64,000 nt of DNA from the NCBI RefSeq assembly GCF_000835495.1, contig NW_015622547.1:1364001-1428000 (forward strand), given 5' to 3'. The position numbers were made by a program, and so were the translations under genes. The DNA is from Cladophialophora immunda. Its lineage: Eukaryota > Ascomycota > Eurotiomycetes > Chaetothyriales > Herpotrichiellaceae. A model generated the notes under the pieces. The model was given only the letters and a program-made list of their open reading frames with translations, did no database searches and was not told the DNA's origin. Numbering within the stretch: position 1 is the stretch's first letter; the number at the start of each line of letters is the position of its first letter. Shown here piece after piece: positions 1 through 10,999 of the stretch.

Positions 1-217
1 GCTCCCATAGAAATGAAACCAAACGGAAAGACGTGCTCGTCTTTCCCACGCTCAATACCAAAGAAAAAAAAGTCCGACTGTCTATCCTCTAAGGAGTCGA
101 CAAGAAGGAAAAGGATCCAAAACCACAGCGAGGTCCGGGCGTGACAACGACAAGATCTTCGCAAGAGCCTCCAAGGCAAAAGAGAAGCCGGAACCCGTAA
201 TCACGAGAAGACAAGAC
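1..217. other. Left edge, 3' flank of the first gene
   Basis: Nothing gene-like is visible. This is the downstream flank of the minus-strand gene that stops at 218-220. Confidence 0.5.
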
Positions 218-2557
218 CTAATGAGCCCAGCTCCCCTTTCTTACCCTTGCGCCCCAGTCCTCGTCCGCACCCAAACATGCGCGCTTTCTATCATCTGCGA
301 AATTCGGACTCTGCCGGCCCCATTCTCTCACATATAACCTCAACGCCTCCCAACGTTTGCATTTGCCGATGACTTCGGCTTCATCCCAGCCATCGCCCTC
401 CGGTGCACCCACGTACCCTTTGGCATCGACATTGTTATCATCCTTGCGCAGCTCTTCGATAGGAATGCGAGAAATCTTGCTGAGTTCTTCATCAAACATA
501 TGTGCGAGGCTGGGGTACCCCAGGCTCAGGTAGTTGTATATCTGGGTAATCACCCGGTTGGGGAATTCGTCCTCGATTTGTTTCTCGATTCGCAGCTTTT
601 TGTCGATGGTGCTAGTAAATGAATCATCGCCGTCTTGACTGCGCGGAGGGGTTAATGGGAGAAAGCCTAGTCCCGAGAGGTGTTGCCGGCGCCGTCCAGG
701 AGTCTGGTATCCTCGCCCTGGCGTGCTGGCTTCGAATGGGTTGTTTCTTTCCCCTGCTGGAGTTACAGGGGAGGGTGTCTGGATGCCGCTGCGCAAGCCG
801 TTCTGTGGACTTCGAGGTTGCCACAATCCCGCTTGACACATCCCCATCCACAGCCCTTCGCCAGCGTTGTTCTCTCGCTTTTTGTGTGGTCTCCAAAGGT
901 CAGGACTACTAGGTTCCACCGACTCATCGTCACTTTCTGCACTTCTAGGTCTTGGGGGCTGATCGGGGTCGCAGCGTGTCATCTTTGGAGAGATGGTGAA
1001 CGGGAAGACGAGGTCGCCGCCCAGCATTGGAGGTGACGCAGCAGCCCTCATACGGGCCAGTTCTGAGTCTTCCTCCTCTGCTCTCGGCTTCTTCGTCTTC
1101 TTCAAGCCTTTTGCCTCCAATGCATGCCGGGTCGCCAACGCTGCAGCACTGAACCGACTCTGCCCCGCGGTGTCGGCTTTCAGCTCTCGTTTCGCCGCTT
1201 CGAGCTGCTCGTGATGTTTTCGCATATTTTCCATCTCTAAATTCAGCTCTGCCGCCGACGACCGTCGGAAGGTGTGGGCATCGGCCCCCTTCTCGCCCTG
1301 AAACATTGGCACCGGTAAAGGACCATCTTCATCATCTTCGCGCGAGATGGCAAAGTGATCCACAGGCTCATGCGGCCGTTCATTGATGTAGGCGGCCATT
1401 GCCTGCTCTTCTAATTCCTTCTCGCTCACCGTCTCGGCAGCCAAGCGTAGGACATATTCAGTATAACTGTCCTTCGCACTAGGTGGTGCTCTCCTGGTGA
1501 CTGAATCCACGGATGAAGGAGAGTCGCTCAGTGAGGGTGCGGAGCCTTCATCTTCCGAGGTCGACTCGATTATGGGCAGATCAGGAACAGCGAACGAATG
1601 CTGTCGTAAGGCCTCAGGCTGCTTTCGGGCCAGAGCCGCTGCCGAGAAGCGCGACTCCTCAATTCCAGAGACGTCTTCTGGTTGCTCTCTCTCTTCTGGT
1701 GGAGGAGAGGATGCTCGTCGACTCGGTGAGGGCGATGGTCTGGCTTCAGGAGTAGGGAGGTGGACGCGTCGATAGGAGCCTTTGGCAGTCTCTAATAGTT
1801 CTGGAGAGAACTTGCGGGGTCCAGATGAAGCTCTACTAGAAGCAGAGGAATCACCGGTTTTTTGTGGTTCGTCGTCCAAGTCCTCTGGTTCCGGGTCGCG
1901 TCTTCTTCTCGTAGTTGTACTGGTCTCTATGGGCTCCGGGACGAACTTCCGACGAGGACGACTCGAGGTCGTCTCTTCTGCGTCCTGAGATTTCTTTTCC
2001 CTGGAGCTCCTTGTTGTCGTCTCCACCGGTTCCGGGGCAAACCTCCTCCGTGTTTTAGGCGTTTCGTCTTCTTGGGGTTTGTCTCTGTCCCTATTGCTCC
2101 TCGTACTTGTTTCTAAAGGCTCCGGGTTGAATTTCCGTCTCGAGGACCGAGCACTGGTGTCAACAGGTTCCGGTGCAAACCGCCTGGGTCCTGCAGAAGC
2201 ACCACTGCTTTGTACGCCAGGGAGGGAGCCAGGATCGTTCGGCGTCGAGACGGCGTGTATACTTGATTCGTTTGTAGGACCACCAACAACTCCATCGGCC
2301 GCCGTCGTCGAGTCTTGTATACCGTCCACAATGTTCTTCTTCCTAGAACTCCTGAATGTCTCCTCCACCGGCTGAGGCAAGAACTTGCGAGGTTTGGTCT
2401 GAGGAGACATGGAGTCGGCGGGATTTAAAGTCTTGTTCGTAGGAAGTGTGGACGAGGGGTGGTCTGACCGGCTGCGAGCTGATCTTGAACTCCTGACGGA
2501 GGTCTCGACGGGTTCGGGGTCGAATCGCCTGAGTGGAGAGGGGGAGGTCGAAGCCAT
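218..2557 (-). CDS. Disordered protein with seven R-F-x-P-E-P-V-E-T repeats and a conserved-looking C-terminal domain
   Basis: This is a 779-aa single-exon reading frame; I do not recognise a named family. The first ~265 residues carry seven copies of a ~16-residue motif of the form RRFxPEPVETSxRSSR, at about residues 10-25, 57-73, 125-140, 141-156, 171-187, 202-217 and 248-264. Copies 3 and 4 are back to back. The spacers are Ser/Thr/Pro-rich and charged. The middle (about 270-660) is low complexity and rich in Pro, Ser and acidic residues, with two short copies of an RFSAAALA motif. The last ~100 residues look folded: a helical stretch beginning RIEKQIEDEFPNRVITQIYN, then a region rich in Trp, Tyr and Arg. 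There is no signal peptide or membrane segment. The ATG at 2557 begins the first repeat almost at once, which supports the start. A scaffold or regulatory protein with repeated phospho- or binding motifs is an inference only. Confidence 0.75.
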   Translation of the reverse strand: MASTSPSPLRRFDPEPVETSVRSSRSARSRSDHPSSTLPTNKTLNPADSMSPQTKPRKFLPQPVEETFRSSRKKNIVDGIQDSTTAADGVVGGPTNESSIHAVSTPNDPGSLPGVQSSGASAGPRRFAPEPVDTSARSSRRKFNPEPLETSTRSNRDRDKPQEDETPKTRRRFAPEPVETTTRSSREKKSQDAEETTSSRPRRKFVPEPIETSTTTRRRRDPEPEDLDDEPQKTGDSSASSRASSGPRKFSPELLETAKGSYRRVHLPTPEARPSPSPSRRASSPPPEEREQPEDVSGIEESRFSAAALARKQPEALRQHSFAVPDLPIIESTSEDEGSAPSLSDSPSSVDSVTRRAPPSAKDSYTEYVLRLAAETVSEKELEEQAMAAYINERPHEPVDHFAISREDDEDGPLPVPMFQGEKGADAHTFRRSSAAELNLEMENMRKHHEQLEAAKRELKADTAGQSRFSAAALATRHALEAKGLKKTKKPRAEEEDSELARMRAAASPPMLGGDLVFPFTISPKMTRCDPDQPPRPRSAESDDESVEPSSPDLWRPHKKRENNAGEGLWMGMCQAGLWQPRSPQNGLRSGIQTPSPVTPAGERNNPFEASTPGRGYQTPGRRRQHLSGLGFLPLTPPRSQDGDDSFTSTIDKKLRIEKQIEDEFPNRVITQIYNYLSLGYPSLAHMFDEELSKISRIPIEELRKDDNNVDAKGYVGAPEGDGWDEAEVIGKCKRWEALRLYVREWGRQSPNFADDRKRACLGADEDWGARVRKGSWAH

Positions 2558-4381
2558 GATCTAGGCCGTGAGGGTGGTGGATGCTTGTCTCATTTGACAG
2601 CCCATGCTTCGCTCAGGTTCCTTTCTCGGAAACAGGCGGTTTGCCTTGACTAGGAGCACGCGAGCATGGGACGTTGCAAGAGTCAAGGATACGAGAGGGC
2701 CAGGAAATGCGGGGGCGATGTACTCGAAGAGGAGTAATCGGGTGTATACGGAGGAGGATGTAGTGGTTGTATGAGAATGGCGCAAAGGTTGGGATGTGAT
2801 AAGGCGGAGAAGGAGAGGAGGAAAGATGGATGGAATGAAACGAACGAACGAAAGCGGACAACCAAAAGTTGCTCTGACGACTTCTGATCTGGCGGACGCA
2901 CGGGGACTTTGACCTGAGACGCAACAAGTCTGAACTCAAACATGCAGGACGTGCGTGGGATGGTGTTGTTCTTTCTGGTTGAGAAAAGCAATGATGGGCG
3001 GACGAACAGGAGGAGCTGGATTGGAGAACGGATCGAGGAGATGGAGATGGAGATGGAACGATACAAGGTACGAAAGATACAGTACCACGAGTGGTCTACG
3101 CGGTGATTTTCTGGTGGGATGAGCATGAGCATGTGTACACAGTGGTGCAGCGCTGTACCAAGCGAAATGACCGATGACGACGTGTTGGGCTACATGAACG
3201 CAGCTGCAATGGCCCAATTACACGAACCAACCAGCCACCGGCACCCACGGGCACCCACTGGGTCGCCTCTGGAGGGGCGTGGCCTTTAACTGGATCTGCA
3301 CTGGTTAACCTGTTGGAAGCCCGGAGGAGACCCGAGCCATCGCCCAATTTCCCCAATTTAGGGGCCAACGGAAGGCCCTGCTAGCCTAGACTGTGCGGTG
3401 CCTGGGCCCTCCTTAGCCCTGAGACCTGGGCTGGACTCCACCAGCACCAGTTACGGTCGCCGGTCGGAGGGTAAATCAACCTCAGCACTCGTCATCGATG
3501 CATTTTGTCTGTTCCTTTGGAATCAGCACTGTTGCGCAGTACGAGGTCCTCTGTACTGTGTCACTGCTCCGTTCTTCTGCTCCTACCAAGATGGCGGTCT
3601 GATCCCCCAGACTCCAGATCGACAGCACTTATAGACCAGTTGTGGGAGGCGGCGCCACCTGAGACTCGCCCGACTCTGCGCAGAACAGCGATATCGAATC
3701 ACCGCGCGCGATTTGGCGTCGGGTCGGTCAAGACATGCATTTCAACACTTCTTGTTTTGCCATATGATTATCCAACAAACCAGCTGATGGCCCTAGGAAG
3801 CCAGAACGCTGGGCCTGACTCAGCTTTCTCGGGCTGAATAACCCGAGTCGACTTTTCCTCTTTGCATCCCTCCTCCAACTCGTCGACTCCATTGCCCACT
3901 TCCGCTGCGAACGCCAGGACAAAAGAACCCCGACCTACAGACTCTTCCCCGGATTTCGTCCTGAATGCTCGCAACACGCTTCATTGGCCGGCGGCGTCCA
4001 CCGCTCTCTCGATTCAAGATCCGTCTGCATACCTGCTCACCCGACTTCTCCCGAACCTTTCAAGGGTCGAGCATGAGATCCATGCGCCCTTCCGCAGCTA
4101 CCCATGCAGACTCCTGCGAGGAGATCTACATTCAAGTCATGCTTCCTCCCGCGCGGGCATCAATAGTTTCAGGCAGACCGCAAAGGACAGCTGCAGACAT
4201 AGTACTATGCAGTCAGGGGCATGTTACCCCATATTTCAGGGTTCACCACAAAGGTGTGGGAGTATCGGGGACGTTCTAGTCCAGTCATTTCTAAAGGCGG
4301 TCAGTCTACGAAAGCGACCTTCCATCGCCTGCTAAATGCCAAAAGCCAGAAATTGACGAGAGACATTGCGCCTGCCCAAAA
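2558..4381. other. Intergenic region, no gene seen
   Basis: About 1.8 kb separates the start of the repeat protein from the stop of AMP deaminase. The part near 2560-3100 is purine-rich on the plus strand (pyrimidine-rich on the coding strand of the left gene), with GAGATG units repeated near 3039-3056. That is typical of a fungal promoter and 5' leader. The small reading frames here have no recognisable protein features. Confidence 0.5.
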
Positions 4382-7300
4382 TCAGCCATCATCCTGCTCC
4401 AGCTCTCGCATCTCCTTGTCCTCCCTCAGGGTAATCTTAGCGAGCCCGGGCTCCAATTGCAAGCTGCTAGCCATGTCCGACGAGTGCTGGCCCGTGCCCT
4501 CCGAATTCCCTGAACCAACGCGTAAACTGCGTCTCCTCTCTCGTTGGTGCACAATTCCGGGAAACGCGCGTGGTTCTTGGCCCGAGATATGTGCGTCCAC
4601 TGGGTGCGAAGTAGTGGGATATAGGACGCTCGAGGTCCTTCGTAGCCGGGTGGGTGAAGTATTACCCGGGGGCACATTCGTGTTTGATTTGGACAAGGCT
4701 GCTTCTCTCTCCCTTTCTCTGGCTTGTTGAGCGGGGGCAATTGAATCAGCCACCGCAAATGTCGCATAGTATTGTTTTGGACTCTCCAGACCTCGGAATA
4801 TCTCGTCCGCCGGTGTGGCTGGATCAGATGGATCGGGCAAATTGGGGGTGCATCGATCAAAGTGACTGTAATCTTGAGTGTATTTCGCAATAAACGCATG
4901 CTCGGCCTTCAGCGTTTCGTGCCTGAACGCTTCTCGGACATCAGGCACATTGCACTTTGCGACATCATTACCGAGAACACCCGGCAGATAGCAATACTTG
5001 CCCAGCCAGCGCTGCTTGAGCGAGAGTTCAAAGCCACATTGATCGACTGAGTGTTTGGCCAATTCGCACATATCGACCGCGGAGAGCTTGTAGATCTGTG
5101 CAGCAACAGAGTATTCCTCGATCAGGGGCTCCTTGGTGAATGCGAATTGTAAGGGGTCATCCGTCGAAAGGGAGACGTTGAGACCCTTTTTGAAGTAGCT
5201 GATGAATGGGTTGCGATCATAGGTCAAGAAGAGTGCGTTGTTGCTCAGTGGCGACATAGCAACGCCAATCTGCTCGAGGTAAAAACAGTACTGCAGCAGG
5301 GGAACTTTGCGCAAAGTGATTCCGTGGCTAATGCTGTGACAACATAGCAGCGCGGCGGCAAGGTGATCTGTGTCTCCCGCTTCGCCGCAGTGAGGGCGTA
5401 GGAGGAAGGTGTTGAAGTTTCTCCTTTTGCGCCAGGCGTTTAGAGACGTCAGATTTGCAAAAAGGTAATAGATCCAGTATCCATAGGGCGGGTTCTGCTT
5501 GGTATTCCATTCCTTTGCCGCCGGGTACTTGCGATACAGTCGTCGTTCCACCTTACTCTCGTCGTCGACACTATCGAAGCCGATCACCCGTTGGAGAAAG
5601 ACGTGTAGTTTCGGATGCGTGGAAGGGTCATGTGTCACCTCGAACAGAGGCTGGAAGATGTTGCGGAGGAGTTCTTCAAAGTCCTCCATGGTCTTCAACG
5701 ATTTGTATAGAGCAAACAGTCGTGGAATCTGTATGAGCCATCGGACGTTGTGGGAGAAGAGTTTGTTATCGACCACCCATGCTGCTAGCGTGTCCCATTC
5801 ATTGATACTGCGCCCGTAGATGCTGATTCGCCACTCAACCTGTTCACACATGGTTAGCCAACGAAGCAACAGCGACTCCAGGAGCCTTTCTCACCATTTG
5901 ATACTTGCTTGACTCCAGATCCGTGATGACCTCGCGGGTAATCTCAGCGAGATACCTCCCCTTGATGAAGTTGTCCGTCTTAAGAAAGATATCCCTAAGC
6001 CGCGACTGTCCGATTGGATTATATTTCAAGTTGAACTTGTCGAAGCGATGGAACGAGTCCGTATGCGCGTGCATATCAAGAGTGTCGATGCTCAGATCGT
6101 ACGCCGTGAGATTGATGCTGTCAAAGACCTCCTTCAAAGTCAATTCTTTGCCATCACGCTCTATGACTACCTCGTCAGGGCATTTCTTCATCTTGCTCTT
6201 GATGAAACGTAACAGATGCTTCTGGTTCATACAGGCAGAATGATGCACGTGGGTGTCCACCTTTCTTACGTTGTAAAAGTCTCGGTGAGGCACCTTCTTT
6301 GTGTCTGCCACTTCCTCATACTCGTTCAAGAGAGTGTACAGGTTGTATCGCCCTTCCAAGTACTGGAGGCGGCGGTAGGCAAAGCTCTTGGCTGGCCCGT
6401 CTGAAGCGATGTCGAGGATCGTATCCAATGCCATATAATAGTCTCGCAGAGTCGGCACCTCGACGATAGGCCGGTCATCGTCGTCGTAGACTTGGTAGAC
6501 ACTTCCAGCGTCCATTTCGAAGCGAAAGCCCTTGGCTTGCTTCCCCGGAATAACGCATTCGCTCAGGTCGAAATCTTCACCAATAGCGTGGCCGGGTTTT
6601 CTCGCCTTTTTGGCGCTCGTCGGCGATGCTGGACCTCCTCGGTCAGAGCCGGCTTGACTGGCATTAGTCGGCCACAGGTTCAACTCACCTCCACTCGCAT
6701 TTCGAGCCCTCATGTCGATCATGTACAGACTGCTCGACGTGCTGTTGGGAGGGATATAGTCCTGAGGGGGTTCCCGGGCCTTTTGCTCGTTCCAGACAGG
6801 GTTCGGCGGAGGCGGATAGATTTCCCAGGTTTCCTCGTCCTTTGGATTCATGCCCGGACACTGTAACGAGACCTTGAGGTACTTCTGTCTCAAGTCCAGT
6901 ACTGTCTTGATCTTGTCACAAATCGACTGCACTTCGCTAATTATCGATTCGTCATTCGTAGCGAGCCCACCAGGGCCAGATCCCAAGCCCATACCGGCGC
7001 CAGCACCATGCATACCTTCGTGAGCCAGCAGAGGATCCTTGAACTCGTGCGGGAGGCCCGGATGACGTTTGTGATCCCGCGCAGCGGCATCAGCAAGCAA
7101 TGTCGGATCCGGGCGGATCTCTTGAAGGTTGCCTACGTGGGTTTGCAATGAAGGAAATGATTCCTTGCTGTGGTTGAGTTGGAAGCCACTGGGGCCAATG
7201 CCACGTTGGGAGACACGAGAATGTCTCGACGTCATGCTGGGCGTCCGCTGTAGAGCTCCCACTTCTCCATCCATCGCAGATGTGGGCATTGTGTAGGACT

Positions 7301-7691
7301 TGCCCAACATCAAAGGACTGCCTAGATCCTTCTCGGATTTAGTGTCCAATCGATGCCGCTGATAGATGAGCTTGGCATCGGCGTAGGTGTCGCGCTTCTC
7401 GGTGGCATAATGATAAAAGGGGTGAGGCAAGTGTTCATCTTCCGGAGCTCCTTCTGAAGAATCTGTATAGTCTGACTCAGGCGCTTGCAATGGCCCGGTC
7501 CCATTCTCGTGCTCCTCTTCTTGCAGTTGTTTGGATCTTCTTCGGGTTGAGTTCTTTCGGGAGCGCGGGGCATCTTTACTCCCGGGCACACGCGAGGATT
7601 TCCAGTCATAAACATCGGCTTCTTCGTCCGAGTCAGTTGTGCCACCGTGTTGCGCATGGTGTAGTGCAGCGCTGCGGGTATCCATGGGCAT
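4382..7691 (-). CDS. AMD1: AMP deaminase
   Basis: The enzyme hydrolyses AMP to IMP and ammonia in the cytosolic purine nucleotide cycle. Two exons, 5895-7691 and 4382-5839, join in phase 0 across a 55-bp intron (GTGAGA...CAG), giving about 1,084 aa. The N-terminal ~350 residues are a disordered, Ser-rich regulatory arm typical of fungal AMP deaminases. The catalytic TIM-barrel metal site is visible as VDTHVHHSACMNQKH before the intron, and the family signature SLSTDDPLQF and downstream EYSVAAQIYKLS follow in exon 2. The C-terminal tail after about residue 970 is again disordered and ends in an acidic EQDDG. The intron falls between KYQM and VEWRISIYGR in the conserved core, and frame continuity confirms it. 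The start at 7691 is the first ATG of the frame. Confidence 0.95.
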
Positions 7692-8318
7692 TATGTTCTA
7701 GTCTCTGTAGTTGGACGTAGCCACCCTTGTCAGTCGTGAATGTGGCCAACAGAATTCTTTATCTTCTTGCCTAGACCATCAGAAACAGAGCAAAGAGTAG
7801 ACACGGCCTATGGTCAACCGGTAAGGAGCATAGTCGCAGAACGGGACCCTGTTATCCAGCAGTGATGGCATAGGATCGTAGCACGGAGTCGAGGAAAGGT
7901 GTTGTAATGCTAGTGGAAAGCTTGAAATCCTTAGGCGTGGAATCTCTTGGCGGCGCTTTTGGTACTAGCGGCGGCCGGAACTTACTAAGCTAAGTTTGTT
8001 CTTGCTCGACTCTAATTGGACCCATTTCAACGCCTCGCCTCGTTCTTACAACTACGAGGTCATTGCCCATTGAGGCCTTGTCGGCCAACCCAGAGGAGCT
8101 TGGTCGGATACTTCGCGGCAGGCGGGCGGAATTGAATGCAATTACGAAAAGTGGCATTCCGCAGAATAGATATCAATTCTCTCTCGTGGGTATCGATCTT
8201 TGAAGTGAAAAGCATCCTTCCCAAAAGATACAAGAAGAACACAGATAGTCCAAACGCCACCCAATGCGCGCTGGCTAACAGTATCAAAAATCACGCGTCA
8301 CCATAAATCCCCAAAGGT
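7692..8318. other. AMP deaminase upstream region
   Basis: About 630 bp lies between the AMP deaminase start and the stop of the S41 protease gene. A 75-codon minus-strand frame at 8060-8287 has a hydrophobic stretch but nothing else to support it. I read this as 5' leader and promoter. Confidence 0.45.
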
Positions 8319-10999
8319 TCATTTCGACCCGTTCAAGGCCCCACAAATTGCCTTTACCAGCCACGCATCCCCGGTGTAGGTGGAACATGCTTGCTTAATC
8401 GAGGTCAACTCAGCACTGTCGACATTGATGCCGTTGACATCGGTGCCATCAATATCAATGCTGTCAGCCACGGCGTCAGTCCCAAAGACCATGCCCGACC
8501 CACTACCTGGTGTCGAAGTTGGCTTTGCCCCTATTGTTGAGCTTGCAGGTGAGGCGGTCCCTGTCTGCTTCGAGTTCGTCGTCGAATGTCCTGGTGAGAC
8601 TGCTTGCAGAGGTTTGCCTTGCAGTTTCCAGCCGTTGATCGTCGCTCTTGCATTTTCCGGCGGATTTTGCGGTCCCAGCCACGGAGCCTTCCACCCTCCG
8701 GAGATACTGGTCGGATCTCCTGTGCTGTTTGTGACACAGTATTTCGAGTTAAACTGTGTCCCTTTTCGCTCTTGAAAAGCTATGGTCGCCACTCGCGACC
8801 AAAGGAACGTCGGATCGTACAACATTTCTCTCGTCCACCAGACGCGACAGTCGGCGGCTTCATAGACAAATTGAAGTGGAGTGTTCGTCTGATCCCCTAT
8901 CCGGAAGTGGTTGCGTCCATTTACTCCTCCACCGCTGTATCCCATTTCGCGCAACACCGGCTCGTAGGTGAAGTTCTCCCAGATTGTGCCATTCGCCAGG
9001 CCCAAGAATGTGTTGTTAGGGCTGTTGAAGAGATCGACCCAATTTGGGACCATTGCGTCAAATTCAAAGACCTGACTGCCTTTCACACCACCAACTGCCT
9101 GCATAGGGCCCGTTTGTGGTCGTCCACCCACTGCAATAAACTGCACATTTGCGAAACTTTTCAGATACTCGGAAAATACTGTACACGTACTTGCGCAATA
9201 GCCGTCAGTAAGCACGACGATATCCTGCGCCGCAAAAGGTTGTCGATGTCCAGTGCGATTATTCGTCCCTGTAATAATTATACCCTGGCCCTCGAAATCT
9301 GACGAACTTGGATCTGTGTAATTGTTCTGGAAGAACGCGGACCAGTTCCCACTATACGCCGGGTATGGACCGTAGTATGTCTCAAAGTCAGGGAAATCGT
9401 AAAACTGGTAACTCACGACCGACTGATATGACATCGGGCTATAGACATATTCATCGAGTTGCTCGTCGGAGACATCGGAGGTTTTCTTGGCAGCTGTGAC
9501 GGCTTCCGAGGCAGCGTTGCCAAGGATCCAAAAACCAAGATGGTCTCGCAAGTTGGACTTCGAGTTGGGTGCAATGGATGGAAATAGTTGCGCAAAGGTA
9601 TCCGTGCCAAGGTCGATGTAGCCACCTGGACATCGTTAATATCTCTGGTGTAATGAGCCATAATGAAGCACTCACCTCCGTTGCCCTGAAGGTCAATTAC
9701 CAACTTCCTCTTTCCGGTCTGGACCGATGCATCAAGAAACTTCTCCACCACTGACTGAAACTCCCTCTCATATTCTTGAGAATTGTCAGTCTGCGACTGG
9801 AACTCTAGGATTTGAAGGACAGCCACGTCGGTAAGACCTGTATCATTCAGGTAATACCCGGCAACCGAACCAGCACTGTGCTTGATCACTGGATACGGAA
9901 ACCCAGGGATGGTTGGTGAGGCTGGTGGGGCATCCGTTGTTGCAGGTGCCTGTGAGCTGGAGGTGGAAGTTGCGCTGCTGGCAGCGGTTGTATCAGATAC
10001 TGTCTGTGTTTCGAAGGCGCCAGGACAGAATGAGGAGTAGGCGTCGTCTCCCGTCTGGATCCCATCCAGAGGCACATTGACTATAGCAACGTTCGGATAT
10101 TGGAAGGTAGTTCCATTTGCAAAGGTGATATTAGTTGAAGGCCCTGGGTAATAAGTTGGCACCTGGAACAGCGGGCTCCACTTGTTGGCCAACGTGGGAA
10201 ACAATAGGTTCCATAGAGCATCCGGGTCTTGAAATCTCGTGACCATAGATTGGGTCAACAGGAACGTCACGACATCAACGCCGTCAATACTGGTGACTGG
10301 CGAAGGAGCATATCCCGTCGCTGGGCCTAGTTTGCCTGTATCACCATCTGCCGCCAGAAGATCGTCTGTCTGCTGTTAATGGTAATCCCCCCAACTGTAG
10401 TATTCTGTGTTCCACTTGCCTTGAGAATACACTTGCGGAATCTCCTCCCCATCTGAAGAGACTGCAGCCAAACCAGTCGTACGAGAAAAGGTAAAGGAAT
10501 TCATTAGATCACCATTCCACGAAAGGTGTCCGTCACGTGCCGACGTCAACAATGCCGTAATGTCCACCTGCATGTCATACTCGCTCTCATATGCCCCTGC
10601 CTCCACCTTTTTCTGTATAGTGTCAAACTCTCCATCGAAATCCAGGCTCGGAAAGAGGTAGCCCGACGGGGGATTGAGCAGATATTCTTTGTTGCTCTGA
10701 AACTCGAGAAACGTCCGCAAAGAGTTCAGGAGGCGGATTGCAGGCTCTTGGTAGTTCGGGACTGATCTCATGCATTCATAGGCGAGCTCGGCAGCTATAA
10801 CTACCTGCGTGGCTCCAGGTTGCTCGGCTAGAAATTGTTTCGAAGCACTGGATGCAGCGGCACATGCTGATGCTTTTGGCGACGTTCCGGTGGCTCGCGG
10901 CAGGATAGCCTTAGGGGGAGAGGTGATAGTGATGGCGGCGGCGGTGCCCTGGACCAGAGCAATCGCAAGAGCGCATATTTTCCAGACGCTCTTTGCCAT
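8319..10999 (-). CDS. Secreted peptidase S41 family (CPAF/UstP-like) protein
   Basis: A signal peptide is clear (MAKSVWKICALAIALVQG, then Ala/Thr). The core is of the S41/CPAF kind: PSPVTSIDGVDVVTFL, the strand LVIDLQGNGGG, and the nucleophile region VVLTDGYCASTCTVF in which the Ser between the two Cys is the likely catalytic serine. The closest family I recall is the fungal S41 group that includes UstP of the ustiloxin cluster. Exons: 10999 to about 10440, then about 10378 to 9676, then 9625-8319. The 50-bp intron 9626-9675 (GTGAGT...CCAG) is firm and restores NGGGYIDLGTDTF. The first intron is uncertain, because the first and second blocks are in the same frame but separated by a TAA at about 10376-10378. 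The best reading is a 60-bp intron GTGTAT...TTAACAG; a GC donor a few bases downstream is possible. The C-terminus is Ser/Thr-rich and Asp-rich with many N-glycosylation sequons. Confidence 0.8.

Noticed and set aside
218..1100. RiPP precursor with Kex2-cleaved repeats (repeat protein next to S41 and kexin genes)
   Set aside because: The repeats have dibasic ends, but the protein has no signal peptide, is 779 aa long and has a folded-looking C-terminus, so secretory processing is not supported.
8060..8287. 75-codon minus-strand frame with a hydrophobic helix
   Set aside because: Only a hydrophobic stretch supports it; it lies in the leader region of AMP deaminase and has no known relative.
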